Source: Thalassomonas sp. M1454
GTDB lineage: Bacteria; Pseudomonadota; Gammaproteobacteria; Enterobacterales; Alteromonadaceae
Assembly (NCBI RefSeq): GCF_007097525.1
Contig: NZ_VKDD01000002.1
Coordinates: 62,001-126,000 of the forward strand
DNA length: 64,000 nucleotides
Reading direction: 5' to 3'
In this document: in pieces, positions 17,120-26,060 of the stretch
Layout of the letters: each line of letters starts with the position of its first letter
Position numbering within the stretch: position 1 is the first letter of the stretch
Notes under the pieces: generated by a model
Databases searched by the model: none
Told to the model about the DNA's origin: nothing
Seen by the model: the letters and a program-made list of their open reading frames with translations, nothing else
Position numbers and translations under genes: made by a program

Positions 17120-18124
17120 TTAAGCCTGTAAATTAACCACGTATCTGCCAACTACCTTACCGTTAATAAAACGATCTAAATATTCTGGTGTTTGCTCAAG
17201 CGTTATTTCTTCACTTAGCTCATCTAGATTAGGGAGTTTCATATCGGTAGCAACGCGTTGCCATATATGTTGCTTGTCTTTAAGGGGGATATAAACAGAA
17301 TCAACGCCCAGTAAAGATACGCCGCGGGTAATAAATGGTAAAACGTTGAGTGAAAAGAATGGCGAGGATGCCAAGCCACAAGCAGATACAGCACCGCCAG
17401 GTTTTAATTGTTTAACTACATTAGCTAAATAATCACCACCTAATGTATCTATGGCATTGGCCCAAAGAGGTCTGCCTACAGGTTTGTCATTTACTTTATT
17501 AATGTCATCACGGTGTAATACTTCATCAGCGCCAATGTCGATGAGGTGCTGGCTTTGCTCTGGTTTACCAGAGAATGCCACTACGCTATAACCCAGCTGC
17601 TTTAATAGGGCAATACTGACGCTTCCTACACCACCAGTAGCACCGGTAACCGCAACAGGGCCATCAGCCGGTGTTGCGCCCATTTTCTCTAACTTTTCAA
17701 TACACAATGCAGCTGTCAATCCACCGGTTCCGTAAGTCATGGCTTCTTTTAAGGTTAAAGTTTCTGGGCATTTTACAGCCCAATCGGCAGGAATAGATAT
17801 ACGCTGAGCAAGGCCGCCAGGCGTGTTCATTCCTAAGTCGTAACCAAAAACTACTACTTGTTCCCCACAACTAAATGTTCCACTTTTATCACTAATAACA
17901 ACACCTGCTGCATCAATACCTGGCGTGTGAGGATAGTTTTGTGTGATTGCTTTGTTACCTGAGGCAGACATCGCATCTTTAAAATTTAATGAGGAAAAAT
18001 GAACCTCTATAAGTAGGTCATTATCGGGTAAGTCAGAAATATTTCTGGAAACAATTGATTTGCTAAATTCTTTATTAGTAAGTTCTTCAACAAGCAAAGC
18101 TTTAAACGTTGTGTTATTTGGCAT
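17120..18124 (-). CDS. AcuI/YhdH-family NADPH-dependent acryloyl-CoA reductase-like oxidoreductase
   Basis: A 334-residue zinc-free medium-chain dehydrogenase. The catalytic domain opens with FKALLVEE and has SSLNFKDAMSASGN (44-57) and TPGIDAAGVV; the Rossmann motif is VTGATGGVGSVS (159-170). These are the marks of the YhdH/AcuI group, which reduces acryloyl-CoA to propionyl-CoA with NADPH, a step used in DMSP breakdown and acrylate detoxification by marine bacteria. No other DMSP gene lies in the window, so a general acrylate-detoxification role is the safer reading. Confidence 0.88.
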   Translation of the reverse strand: MPNNTTFKALLVEELTNKEFSKSIVSRNISDLPDNDLLIEVHFSSLNFKDAMSASGNKAITQNYPHTPGIDAAGVVISDKSGTFSCGEQVVVFGYDLGMNTPGGLAQRISIPADWAVKCPETLTLKEAMTYGTGGLTAALCIEKLEKMGATPADGPVAVTGATGGVGSVSIALLKQLGYSVVAFSGKPEQSQHLIDIGADEVLHRDDINKVNDKPVGRPLWANAIDTLGGDYLANVVKQLKPGGAVSACGLASSPFFSLNVLPFITRGVSLLGVDSVYIPLKDKQHIWQRVATDMKLPNLDELSEEITLEQTPEYLDRFINGKVVGRYVVNLQA

Positions 18125-18330
18125 AGATAGGAAATCTTTAGTTTGGTTTTAATTATAAATAACCTTAGCAAGTAAACCAATTTATCGCGAGTGCACTTTA
18201 GTCTATGCACAACGCTTATATTTAGAGAAGGTTAAAAGCAAATTTTAGAATTCTATAATTTTTAAGGTTGAGAACTGCGAATAAATAAGACAGTATTATA
18301 ATTAGTAAACTATTATGAATTAAGGCAAAT

Positions 18331-18756
18331 ATGCTTACTTTAACGCTAATCAATATTGTTGTTGTCGCTGCCGTGGTGCTCTTACATTATGAAGTTCTAC
18401 TTGGCCTTTCTCGAAAACTTCCTTATCTACACTATAAAAATAAATATCAGATAGTTATTGGTGTTTTTGGGGCATTAATAGCTCACTGTATCGAGATTTG
18501 GATTTTTGCCGTAGCCTATTTTTATATGCTTAAAACCGACCGGTTTGGGCATTTTGAAGGTAATTTTGACGGTAGCTTACTTGATTGCGCTTATTACTCT
18601 TTTACCAGTTATACCACGCTTGGTTTTGGTGATATAGCTCCTCATGGTGCGATCCGGTTTTTTACTGGAGTTGAATCATTAACAGGCTTAGTTTTAATTA
18701 CTTGGACTGCCTCTTTCTTGTTTTTAGAGATGCAACGCTATTGGAATAAACACTAA
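18331..18756 (+). CDS. Two-pore-helix-type potassium channel family protein
   Basis: A 141-residue membrane protein with helices near 4-24, 42-66 and 110-133 and a selectivity-filter sequence TTLGFGD (95-101) before the last helix, characteristic of Ion_trans_2 potassium channels. There is no cytoplasmic RCK or cyclic-nucleotide domain, so gating is unknown. It ends 14 bases before the prenyltransferase gene and the two are probably co-transcribed. Confidence 0.85.
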   Translation: MLTLTLINIVVVAAVVLLHYEVLLGLSRKLPYLHYKNKYQIVIGVFGALIAHCIEIWIFAVAYFYMLKTDRFGHFEGNFDGSLLDCAYYSFTSYTTLGFGDIAPHGAIRFFTGVESLTGLVLITWTASFLFLEMQRYWNKH

Positions 18757-18770
18757 TAACTCTATTACCC

Positions 18771-19721
18771 ATGGATAATTTAACCAACAAATCAATCATG
18801 GTAAATGTGCGTACTTTAATAAAAACTATGCGTCTATCATTTTTAACTTTAACATTATTTTGTGTGCTCGTTGGCTTTGCCACTGCCGTTTATGCAGGAA
18901 CTGAGATTAACTGGTTGAGCTTTAGCTTATGTTTAATTGGTGCGTTAATTGCCCATATTGCGGTGAATACTTTAAATGAGTATCAAGACTTCCAGTCTGG
19001 TTTAGACTTTAAAACGGATAAAACCCCATTTAGCGGTGGTAGCGGTGGGCTTGTTGAAAACCCTAATGCGGCGTCTTTAGTATTAAATTTTACTTATCTT
19101 TGTATTGCTCTTGTTATCTTTATTGGCTTGTATTTTATTGCTACCACAGGGTTAGGCATTTTACCCTTTGGTTTAATAGGTATCGTTATTATTATTACCT
19201 ATACTCGCTACATTAATACTCAGGCTTGGCTATGTTTATTTGCGCCAGGTTTTGCCTTTGGCTTATTAATTGTGGTTGCTACAGATTATATTTTAACCTT
19301 GAATTACTCACTCTCAGCCCTTGCAAGTGGTGTCGTTTGTCTATTTCTAGTGAGTAATGTTTTACTATTAAGTCAATTTCCAGACGCTAACGCTGATAAA
19401 ACTGTTGGTAGAAAGCACATAGTTATTGCTTATGGTAAAAAGTTTTCATTGAGTGTGTATTTAATTTTTACCATCTTTGCAGGCATTACACTTATACTAA
19501 GTTGTTTTTATGATGTATTACCTAAACTTGCTTATTTGGCTTTAATCCCAATGTTAGCTGGCGTTGAGGCTTGGCGTACTTTATCAAAGTCGTTAGTTGG
19601 TTCGAAAATAGCAAATCAGCCGATGAATAAGGCATTAGCACTAAATGTTATTGCTGCTAATGTTACGCCATTACTTTTATCTATTTGTATTTTAGTTGCT
19701 AGTACGAGTCAAAGCTCTTAA
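18771..19721 (+). CDS. UbiA-family prenyltransferase (MenA-like)
   Basis: A 316-residue protein with about eight to nine membrane helices. The first aspartate-rich motif is in NTLNEYQDFQSGLD (66-79), followed by KTPFSGGSG; the second is DANADKTVGRK (about 203-213). Both are diagnostic of UbiA prenyltransferases, and the NxYQDxxxG spacing resembles DHNA (MenA) polyprenyltransferases. The substrate cannot be fixed from sequence: no other menaquinone gene is nearby. ATG at 18771; a second in-frame ATG nine codons in is also possible. Confidence 0.85.
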   Translation: MDNLTNKSIMVNVRTLIKTMRLSFLTLTLFCVLVGFATAVYAGTEINWLSFSLCLIGALIAHIAVNTLNEYQDFQSGLDFKTDKTPFSGGSGGLVENPNAASLVLNFTYLCIALVIFIGLYFIATTGLGILPFGLIGIVIIITYTRYINTQAWLCLFAPGFAFGLLIVVATDYILTLNYSLSALASGVVCLFLVSNVLLLSQFPDANADKTVGRKHIVIAYGKKFSLSVYLIFTIFAGITLILSCFYDVLPKLAYLALIPMLAGVEAWRTLSKSLVGSKIANQPMNKALALNVIAANVTPLLLSICILVASTSQSS

Positions 19722-19735
19722 GCATAAAGCTTACA

Positions 19736-20776
19736 TTACATCTTATTCTTATTAGGAACTAAGTACAGTAGGCAATCACTTTTAGCAATATTAATTACTT
19801 TGGTTGCCATAAATATATTTAAATCTATTTTACTAATCAATTGATTACCACGCAGGGTAAAATATTGATTAATACAATTATTCCCTTGCTTGTCGATAAT
19901 TTGTAAATTATCTAAACCTAATTGATCTAACCAACCTAACATTTGCTCTGCACGTAAAACGCCATAATTAAACTGTTCAATATTAGTTATCAGAGTTAAT
20001 CCTGAAAAGCCCTCATCAATATCGGCATAATTAAGTTCGACACCTGGTTTAACCTGTAATCTAAGAGGGGTTAAGAATACATCAACATCTCGGTGATAAT
20101 GGCATGCTTGAATATTATCAATACTGGCTAAATGACAGATCCCTTGATAAGCGACTTCATGAGATTGTTGATCTTTGCTACCGCCACACTCTACCGTTAG
20201 TGTTTGGCAATCAAAGTCTTGCTCCATAATTGCGCCTAGTTTGATTTCAGATAAAATCACCGATGAGCAAAACAGTGAGCTAAGTGATAGAGCTAACTCG
20301 GTTTTATTAACACTTACAGCAAAAGCGGGGCCACAACCAGAGGTATTATGTAAATCGATTAACACTTCGGGTTTTACCTCATTTATGGCCTTGCAGATCA
20401 AATTTGCGCGTTTAAAGTAACCGTAATCTAGGTTATGGCCAAAGCACCTGTTTAAATCTAAACCATCTTCAAGGTAACGATGGGACAAGGTCGGTGGCAC
20501 ACTGGCAACATCGGGTGAGCAGATAATAAAACGCATATTGGTTACCGGTCTATTAGTCGAACTTAAATTAGTTAACCAGCGATGCAAAGCAATGAGCCCT
20601 GAAGGTTCATTACCGTGGATTAAAGTGGTAATTACTCGGCATCTTGTTGGATCGATACCTGCAACATCGATAACGGTGGGGCCACAAATAGATAACAAAA
20701 ACTGTAAATGATCTGATTTTAAAGTAAACAGATCTGGCTCAGATAAATAGTTTATTTCGGCAAAGTCTATAGCCAT
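19736..20776 (-). CDS. Succinylglutamate desuccinylase/aspartoacylase-like zinc hydrolase
   Basis: A 346-residue M14-type metallohydrolase. Zinc-binding elements are TLIHGNEPSG (about 51-60, H and E) and VLIDLHNTSGCG (about 136-147, H); a downstream catalytic glutamate fits LTVECGG (about 191-197). Family members cleave amides such as N-acetylaspartate or N-succinylglutamate. The start overlaps the end of the glutamate-cysteine-ligase-like gene by 10 bases, so both act in one unit. No arginine succinyltransferase genes are present, so this is probably not AstE itself. Confidence 0.82.
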   Translation of the reverse strand: MAIDFAEINYLSEPDLFTLKSDHLQFLLSICGPTVIDVAGIDPTRCRVITTLIHGNEPSGLIALHRWLTNLSSTNRPVTNMRFIICSPDVASVPPTLSHRYLEDGLDLNRCFGHNLDYGYFKRANLICKAINEVKPEVLIDLHNTSGCGPAFAVSVNKTELALSLSSLFCSSVILSEIKLGAIMEQDFDCQTLTVECGGSKDQQSHEVAYQGICHLASIDNIQACHYHRDVDVFLTPLRLQVKPGVELNYADIDEGFSGLTLITNIEQFNYGVLRAEQMLGWLDQLGLDNLQIIDKQGNNCINQYFTLRGNQLISKIDLNIFMATKVINIAKSDCLLYLVPNKNKM

Positions 20777-22242
20777 GGTTTACTCCAAGTTGCAACGGGT
20801 TGTGCTGTTTTACAGTTTTCTATATATAGCTTGAGCATTTGCTCACAGGCTGCATTTTTATCTAATATTTGTTTTAAGTATTTCAAGGTTTTCTTTTGCC
20901 AAATAGCACCCGTCATTTGCTGTTGGCAACGATCCTCTATTATGGCTAAGTACGTGTTAATTTCGTCTTCATCAATATCTAAACTCTTTAAACCTTGTTT
21001 AGCTATTGGCAATAGTTTTTCTATTACCTCGCAGATAGGTGTTTCGTTAGTTTTAAATTGCTGAGGATCTGGCCATAAAATTTTAGCGTCTAAGCCATGC
21101 TGCGCCGCACGATAAAAATTATACTCGGCAAACCTAAACGGGATTAATGGCAAATATTGCTCAATATCATTGGCTAGTCCATTAGCTAAACCGATAGCAA
21201 AAGCGGCATTGGCAACCATATCTATATTTGTAGGACCTGCAGGAATCGCTCTAAATTCAATGCGCATATGACCATTACCATGGTGATCATAAACGGGACG
21301 ATGCCAAGGCCATAAAGTGCCCATATGCAGACTTAATTCTTCAAATTTAGGTAATGAAGTCTTGTTATTTGTTGGCATCAGCACAGGCAGAATCGGTTGG
21401 TGCAAAGAAACCGCTTCAGCAAAAAGCTCCCATACACTATGCCTTAGCCAGCCAAAGCCAAAGTTAACTCGGGTTGGTTGTTGCCATTGGCATTTATCTC
21501 GGTGACGTATATCTAAAGACTGTTTAAATAAGGCGATACGTGTTTCATCCCAAACGCTATTGCCAAATAATATAGGTGAGTTAGCTGCAATGGCGGTTAC
21601 CAAAGGTAAGGTAAGCTGTGCGGCATTAAATACATGATTAAAGCGTTTAAAGTCGGTCATCATATGCACTTGAAAGGAGGTATTTGCGCCCTCAGTGCAA
21701 ATGTCTTTAAATTTTTTATTTACCGGCTCTTCACCGTCAATATTGATAGTGAAATCGCTGCTTTTTTGCTGGTTTAATTGTTTTGCTAAGCAATGGTAGC
21801 GGCCTAAGTCAGTCATATTCTCACTCTTAATATCTTCAGCTTTAAGAGTTGGTAATATGCCAATAGGTACAATGGTAATATTTTGCTTTTCGGCTAACTG
21901 TTCTAATCGACTGGTTTTACTTTGCATTTCTTTAAGTAAATTAGAAAAAGGCTTACCAGTTTGCATTACCGGGGAAAGGTTTAGCTCTAAATTGTATTTA
22001 TTGAGCTCAGGTTGGTATTGAGAGTCATTTAATTTAGACAATAAAAGTTGGTTAGATAAACTCACTTGGCCGCTGTCATCGACCAGGTACATTTCAAGCT
22101 CGGCACCAAATTGCATTGGCTCATCGCCAAAACTTTCTTGGCTAAGCACACCTTTAAGTTGAGTTAATTGCTGCCTTAACACTTGTTGAAATGCTTGAAA
22201 ATCTTGTTCTGAATATTCTTTTATTTCAATATTTTTACCCAT
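20767..22242 (-). CDS. GCS2-type glutamate-cysteine ligase-like carboxylate-amine ligase
   Basis: A 491-residue protein of the glutamine-synthetase-like ligase fold. It has the acidic opening FGAELEMYLVDD (45-56), a central ELNLSPVM strand, TSFQVHMMTDF (about 190-200) and FGFGWLRHSVWELF, as in GCS2/YbdK-type ATP-dependent carboxylate-amine ligases. Its true product may not be gamma-glutamylcysteine. It is translationally coupled to an amide hydrolase of the aspartoacylase type, an arrangement that suggests a make-or-trim pathway for a small amide. ATG at 22242. Confidence 0.82.
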   Translation of the reverse strand: MGKNIEIKEYSEQDFQAFQQVLRQQLTQLKGVLSQESFGDEPMQFGAELEMYLVDDSGQVSLSNQLLLSKLNDSQYQPELNKYNLELNLSPVMQTGKPFSNLLKEMQSKTSRLEQLAEKQNITIVPIGILPTLKAEDIKSENMTDLGRYHCLAKQLNQQKSSDFTINIDGEEPVNKKFKDICTEGANTSFQVHMMTDFKRFNHVFNAAQLTLPLVTAIAANSPILFGNSVWDETRIALFKQSLDIRHRDKCQWQQPTRVNFGFGWLRHSVWELFAEAVSLHQPILPVLMPTNNKTSLPKFEELSLHMGTLWPWHRPVYDHHGNGHMRIEFRAIPAGPTNIDMVANAAFAIGLANGLANDIEQYLPLIPFRFAEYNFYRAAQHGLDAKILWPDPQQFKTNETPICEVIEKLLPIAKQGLKSLDIDEDEINTYLAIIEDRCQQQMTGAIWQKKTLKYLKQILDKNAACEQMLKLYIENCKTAQPVATWSKPWL

Positions 22243-22363
22243 GCTTTCTAAACCAGTGAGTGAATACTGATTTAAGAATGCATGGAATTGAGGTGTAAGG
22301 TTTTGATTGAAGTCAAATTAATGATGTTAAGTTTTTGTATGCAGGGCAGATGAAAATTCAGTA

Positions 22364-22663
22364 TTAAACTTTATACGGAGGTAACTCAAAGCCAGCAGGT
22401 TTAAGAGCATTCATGGTTAAGTGACCAACATAGCTGCTTTCACCGTCACCGCTAAATTCAAATTCATACACTGTTTTAACAAAAAGGCCTAAACGTTTTG
22501 AGGCGCTAAAACGGGTTTTAACGCGAGCAATAGCAATAAACTGTAAGCTTGCATTCTCACAATACTGCTCAGTGAGTTGTTTCGCTTTTTCCGATACATT
22601 ACGCAAAAACCAAAAATACCAAATCACTAAACATACGAGCAATAAAATATAGATATCAGCCAA
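22364..22663 (-). CDS. DUF3301 small membrane-anchored protein
   Basis: A 99-residue protein with one N-terminal membrane helix (about 3-21, DIYILLLVCLVIWYFWFL), then a soluble domain ending in YEFEFSGDGESSYVGHLTMNA and LPPY, matching my memory of DUF3301. The start is TTG at 22663 with AAAGGATG in the end of the preceding gene, which stops 4 bases upstream. Function unknown; always seen next to DUF3549 in related bacteria as far as I recall. Confidence 0.8.
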   Translation of the reverse strand: MADIYILLLVCLVIWYFWFLRNVSEKAKQLTEQYCENASLQFIAIARVKTRFSASKRLGLFVKTVYEFEFSGDGESSYVGHLTMNALKPAGFELPPYKV

Positions 22664-22667
22664 GGGA

Positions 22668-23702
22668 TCATCCTTTTACTTGTGAAAATAATAAACCAAT
22701 TGCATTACTTAGTGCAGGGCTTCGCTCTGGCGTTCGAATGCTTTGCAGTAAAGCTGGGCGCACAGCTGGTAGAGCAACCAAGTCTTGGAAGATAGCAACA
22801 AAGATGTCTTGCTCAACATTGCTGACTAATGTTTCAAGGTATAGAAGTAGAGATTCAATTTCAGTAATTGCTAACCAAGCACGAGCTGAAATAGTGACCA
22901 GTATATTTAAATCAATCGCTTCATAGTCATTTAAAATGCCTAAGATAAGAGCTTGCACATTTTGGTGGGCAGCATTAGCTGAAAGAGCTCTTAAAATATT
23001 TGTTAAACGAGCAGGTGTTAACTCAGTTGATTTGGTTAATTCAATAAATGCGTTTATGGTGTTTATTGATAATGTTTGATTTTCTAAAGCTGAACATAAA
23101 GGTGCAAATACTTGTTCAGGTAAGTGAGGTAGGGCCGCAATTAAATACTGCTCATTTTTATCTTCGCCAATACGCGCTGCAAAATCACAAATGCCTTGTA
23201 CAGCAACCCCTTGCCAATTATCGAAACCTAGTTTGCCAGAGAAGTATAATTGACAATGTTCGTAATATTGAGATGCTGCTTGTTTTAAATCGCGCTTAAT
23301 AATGCTGTTCATTGAAGCGAGTTTATATTGCGCAGGCGTGAAGTTATACGGATTCGCTTTAAGTAACTCTTCTTGTTTCTCACTTGGGTCTTGGCTTAAG
23401 TCGCCACCTAACGCTTCTAAAATAATAGCAATAAAGTGATTGCGAGCAGCTTGGTTTAATAAACCACGCTCATCTAAAGGAAACTTAACAAACCAGATAA
23501 ATGGCGTTGTTGCTTTTTTTTGCCAAAAAATGATGGCCAGTTCGGCGTGACCTTGTACGGGATAAGGGTAGGGCTGCATCGCCTGCTCTACTTTTTCAAA
23601 ATCTTGCTTGCTTATTTTACTTACTTTTCGACCCATATCGAAAATACGGTAAGAGGAGTCGGATAACTTTAATAATTCTGAAATAGTAGAAACTTGGTTC
23701 AT
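22668..23702 (-). CDS. DUF3549 family protein
   Basis: A 344-residue soluble protein opening with ISELLKLSDSSYRIFDMGRK and containing PYPYPVQGHAELAIIFW (about 44-60), the conserved front of DUF3549. The C-terminal two thirds are helical and repeat-like. No catalytic motif is evident. It forms a two-gene unit with the DUF3301 gene and is divergent from yqcC. Function unknown. Confidence 0.82.
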   Translation of the reverse strand: MNQVSTISELLKLSDSSYRIFDMGRKVSKISKQDFEKVEQAMQPYPYPVQGHAELAIIFWQKKATTPFIWFVKFPLDERGLLNQAARNHFIAIILEALGGDLSQDPSEKQEELLKANPYNFTPAQYKLASMNSIIKRDLKQAASQYYEHCQLYFSGKLGFDNWQGVAVQGICDFAARIGEDKNEQYLIAALPHLPEQVFAPLCSALENQTLSINTINAFIELTKSTELTPARLTNILRALSANAAHQNVQALILGILNDYEAIDLNILVTISARAWLAITEIESLLLYLETLVSNVEQDIFVAIFQDLVALPAVRPALLQSIRTPERSPALSNAIGLLFSQVKG

Positions 23703-23791
23703 AGTGCGCTTTTTTGCATATTGTCGTCGAATAATGACGCCATTATAAATATAATGGCGGGAGAAGTTAATTTATTTAAGACAAACATGGC

Positions 23792-24145
23792 ATGAACACC
23801 GATTTAATTCATCAACAGTTGCAAAAGTTACTTATACAATTGGCGCAAGAGCTTAAAAATAATAACTTATGGCAACAACAAGCTCCATCTGTAGAAGCTT
23901 TATCAAGTACGGCGCCGTTTTGCTACGATACATTATCTTTTGCACAGTGGTTGCAATTTATTTTTCTCAAGCGCATGCAAATTATGGTGCAAAGCAAAAC
24001 GCCATTACCTAGTGCTATTTCATTATGTCCTATGGCCGAAGAAGCATTTAAACAACACGATGCCAGCATTGTTAAGTTAATTACTATAATTGCCGATATA
24101 GATGAATTATTAAGTGGCAAGCGCGAGCAAACTAGACATGAGTGA
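23792..24145 (+). CDS. yqcC: YqcC family protein
   Basis: A 117-residue helical protein with the YqcC pattern APFCYDTLSFAQWLQFIFLKRM (about 45-66, given here only as the key region F-C-Y-D..F..WLQ..F). Function unknown. It overlaps the start of truC, the same pairing as in E. coli. Confidence 0.85.
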   Translation: MNTDLIHQQLQKLLIQLAQELKNNNLWQQQAPSVEALSSTAPFCYDTLSFAQWLQFIFLKRMQIMVQSKTPLPSAISLCPMAEEAFKQHDASIVKLITIIADIDELLSGKREQTRHE

Positions 24146-24920
24146 TAATTTAAATAACGACAATTTAGGTGAAGAAAATCTTGAGCTGCTAGAGCAAGCG
24201 CCGAAGTTAACTATTTTATATCAAGATGAGCATTTAGTTGCAGTGAATAAACCCAGTGGTTTATTTGTACACCGCTCGTTTATGGACAGAGATGAAAAGT
24301 ATTTTGCTTTGCAATTAGTGCGCGACATGGTGGGACAATATGTTTATCCGTTACATCGATTAGACCGCCCTACATCAGGTGTGCTTTTGTTTGGCTTATC
24401 GGAAGATGTCGCTCGCAAGATGGGGCAGGCGTTTACAGACAAAAGTATCCAAAAAACCTATTACGCTATTACCCGTGGTCATTTAGTCGATTCTGGCCAA
24501 GTTGATTATGCTTTAAAAGAAAAGCTCGATAAGCTTGGTGATAAAAACGTTAACCCTGATAAACCTGCACAAAATGCTATTACCGATTATAAAAGTATCG
24601 CTATAGCAACATTACCTATTGCCTTAGGTAAATATCCTAGCATTAGGTATTCATTAATACAGTTAAAACCTCATTCAGGTAGACGTCATCAAATTCGTCG
24701 TCATTTAGCGCACTTACGCCACCCTATCATTGGCGATATTAATTATGGTGATAATAAACAAAACCCTTTCTTTGCTAAGAACTTTGGCTTTAAGCGCCTT
24801 ATGTTGCATGCACAAAAGTTAGAATTTACCCATCCTGTTACCGCTGAGCCTGTAGTCATTGAAGCTGCGTTTGATTCAGACTGGCTCGCTTTATTCGACC
24901 AGTTTGGTTGGACTATTTGA
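24138..24920 (+). CDS. truC: tRNA pseudouridine(65) synthase TruC
   Basis: TruC isomerises uridine 65 in the T stem of some tRNAs. The RluA-type fold is clear: LTILYQDEHLVAVNKPSGL near the start, the active-site segment PLHRLDRPTSGVLLFG with its catalytic aspartate, and PHSGRRHQIRRHLAH. I chose the ATG at 24138, which overlaps the yqcC stop by 8 bases; a GTG at 24114 would add eight residues. The N-terminus has a short acidic extension (about 20 residues) before the family start. Confidence 0.92.
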   Translation: MSDNLNNDNLGEENLELLEQAPKLTILYQDEHLVAVNKPSGLFVHRSFMDRDEKYFALQLVRDMVGQYVYPLHRLDRPTSGVLLFGLSEDVARKMGQAFTDKSIQKTYYAITRGHLVDSGQVDYALKEKLDKLGDKNVNPDKPAQNAITDYKSIAIATLPIALGKYPSIRYSLIQLKPHSGRRHQIRRHLAHLRHPIIGDINYGDNKQNPFFAKNFGFKRLMLHAQKLEFTHPVTAEPVVIEAAFDSDWLALFDQFGWTI

Positions 24921-24955
24921 TCTCGAAAACGAGGTAGTATTGCACTTAGTAAAGT

Positions 24956-24992
24956 AGGGATAAAAAGCGAGCTGTCTTTATTATCCCTTTTA
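24956..24992. terminator. Terminator between truC and the convergent small gene
   Basis: Stem AGGGATAA (24956-24963) pairs with TTATCCCT (24981-24988) followed by TTTT; A-rich left side of the stem gives partial activity on the minus strand as well. Confidence 0.55.
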
Positions 24993-25003
24993 CCGCTAAA
25001 GCA

Positions 25004-25387
25004 TTAATATCGGCGTAATTCTTCTTCGCTGATCAGCCCTTGTTTTTGCAGTTGCGCTTTAATTGAGCCAACCGTTCGTTCTAATGTTGCCGCCAAAGAC
25101 TCAAAGCTAGCACCGTTGTTAAATGCTTGCTCTAATTGCTCTTTAGTACCGTCGGTCCATAACATGCCACAATTTTTGGGTAAGCCTTTTTTGATATTCT
25201 CTTGTTGGCGCTCGGCCGGACTTAACTTGGGTTTTGGTGATTTATTAATATATTCAATACAGGCAAATAAGGCTCGAATTATTTCAGGGTTGTTATAAGG
25301 TGAGTCGCTAGTGAAACTTTCTCCTGTAGTGGGGTTAATTCCATTTGCTAAGGTATTAATTGTCTCCATAGACTGATGAATATCCAT
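25004..25387 (-). CDS. Conserved hypothetical protein, possible C-terminal HTH
   Basis: A 127-residue soluble protein that I do not recognise with certainty. The first part has NGINPTTGESF and YNNPEIIRALFACIEYI; the last 55 residues (WTDGTKEQLEQAFNNG, SLAATLERTVGSIKAQLQ) look like a helix-turn-helix of the type that assesses sequence periodically, as in Myb/SANT-like or sigma-region-4-like domains. ATG at 25387 has GGAG eight bases upstream; a TTG two codons earlier is less likely. The same NPxTGE start occurs in proteobacterial hypothetical proteins. Function unknown. Confidence 0.65.
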   Translation of the reverse strand: MDIHQSMETINTLANGINPTTGESFTSDSPYNNPEIIRALFACIEYINKSPKPKLSPAERQQENIKKGLPKNCGMLWTDGTKEQLEQAFNNGASFESLAATLERTVGSIKAQLQKQGLISEEELRRY

Positions 25388-25677
25388 ATTCAATTCTCCA
25401 TTTGATTTAAATTTTATTAAGTAGTAATCATTGCTACTTTGTCATGACCTGCCTATTAGCTTGCAATGCTAATACTCTCACAGGAACTTCTAAGCATAGT
25501 ATAGCTGCGGGGATTTATACAAAGATATCTGGTTGAGCAATAAAGCGTTAAATCGAATATTTATAATTAATGCCGTTATTAACTGATTAAAAACTTGCCA
25601 AGTTATTGATATTGGGTATACTCAATTTCGCAAGCTTGAAATGCAATACGTTTTATATCGATATAAAAAAGTTCCAT

Positions 25678-25741
25678 AGATGTACCTACATCTCGACATA
25701 ATAAGTAAAACATATATAAGCTCAAAACTCTCATGTCGAGA
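25678..25741 (+). promoter_or_regulatory. Structured leader upstream of the cold shock gene
   Basis: Two overlapping inverted repeats lie 40-100 bases before the start codon. AGATGT (25678-25683) pairs with ACATCT (25688-25693); TCTCGACAT (25691-25699) pairs perfectly with ATGTCGAGA (25733-25741). They share bases 25691-25693, so they compete in part. Further upstream a near-palindrome sits at 25611-25626 (ATTGGGTATACTCAAT). Long structured leaders that respond to temperature are known for cspA mRNA; that this one does so is inference. Confidence 0.45.
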
Positions 25742-25779
25742 GTAGCAAAACATTTAATTTATACATTTAGGAAGATATT

Positions 25780-25989
25780 ATGTCTGACGTAAAAAACGGC
25801 ACAGTAAAATGGTTTAACGACGAGAAAGGTTTTGGATTTATCGAGCAATCTTCAGGTCCTGACGTTTTTGTTCATTTCCGTGCAATCCAAGGTGAAGGTC
25901 GTAAGACTCTTACTGACGGTCAACAAGTAGAATTTGAAGTAGTTGACGGCCAAAAAGGCCCACAAGCTGAGAACGTAAAACCTCTTTAA
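25780..25989 (+). CDS. CspA-family cold shock protein
   Basis: A 69-residue single cold-shock domain that binds single-stranded nucleic acid and acts as an RNA chaperone. RNP1 is KGFGFIEQ (residues 16-23) and RNP2 is VFVHF (about 30-34). It has a long 5' region (386 bases to the previous gene) with inverted repeats, a TTTAGGAAG ribosome site and a strong terminator. Which E. coli paralogue it equals cannot be told. Confidence 0.95.
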   Translation: MSDVKNGTVKWFNDEKGFGFIEQSSGPDVFVHFRAIQGEGRKTLTDGQQVEFEVVDGQKGPQAENVKPL

Positions 25990-26004
25990 GCTTTAGCTAC
26001 TTAT

Positions 26005-26046
26005 GAGAAAGGCCAGTGCGGATTATCCCACTGGCCTTTCTGCTTT
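26005..26046 (+). terminator. Terminator of the cold shock gene
   Basis: Stem AGAAAGGCCAGTG with CACTGGCCTTTCT around a 10-base loop, then GCTTTCTG; it starts about 16 bases after the stop. Confidence 0.85.
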
Positions 26047-26060
26047 CTGTTGGTGCGAAA

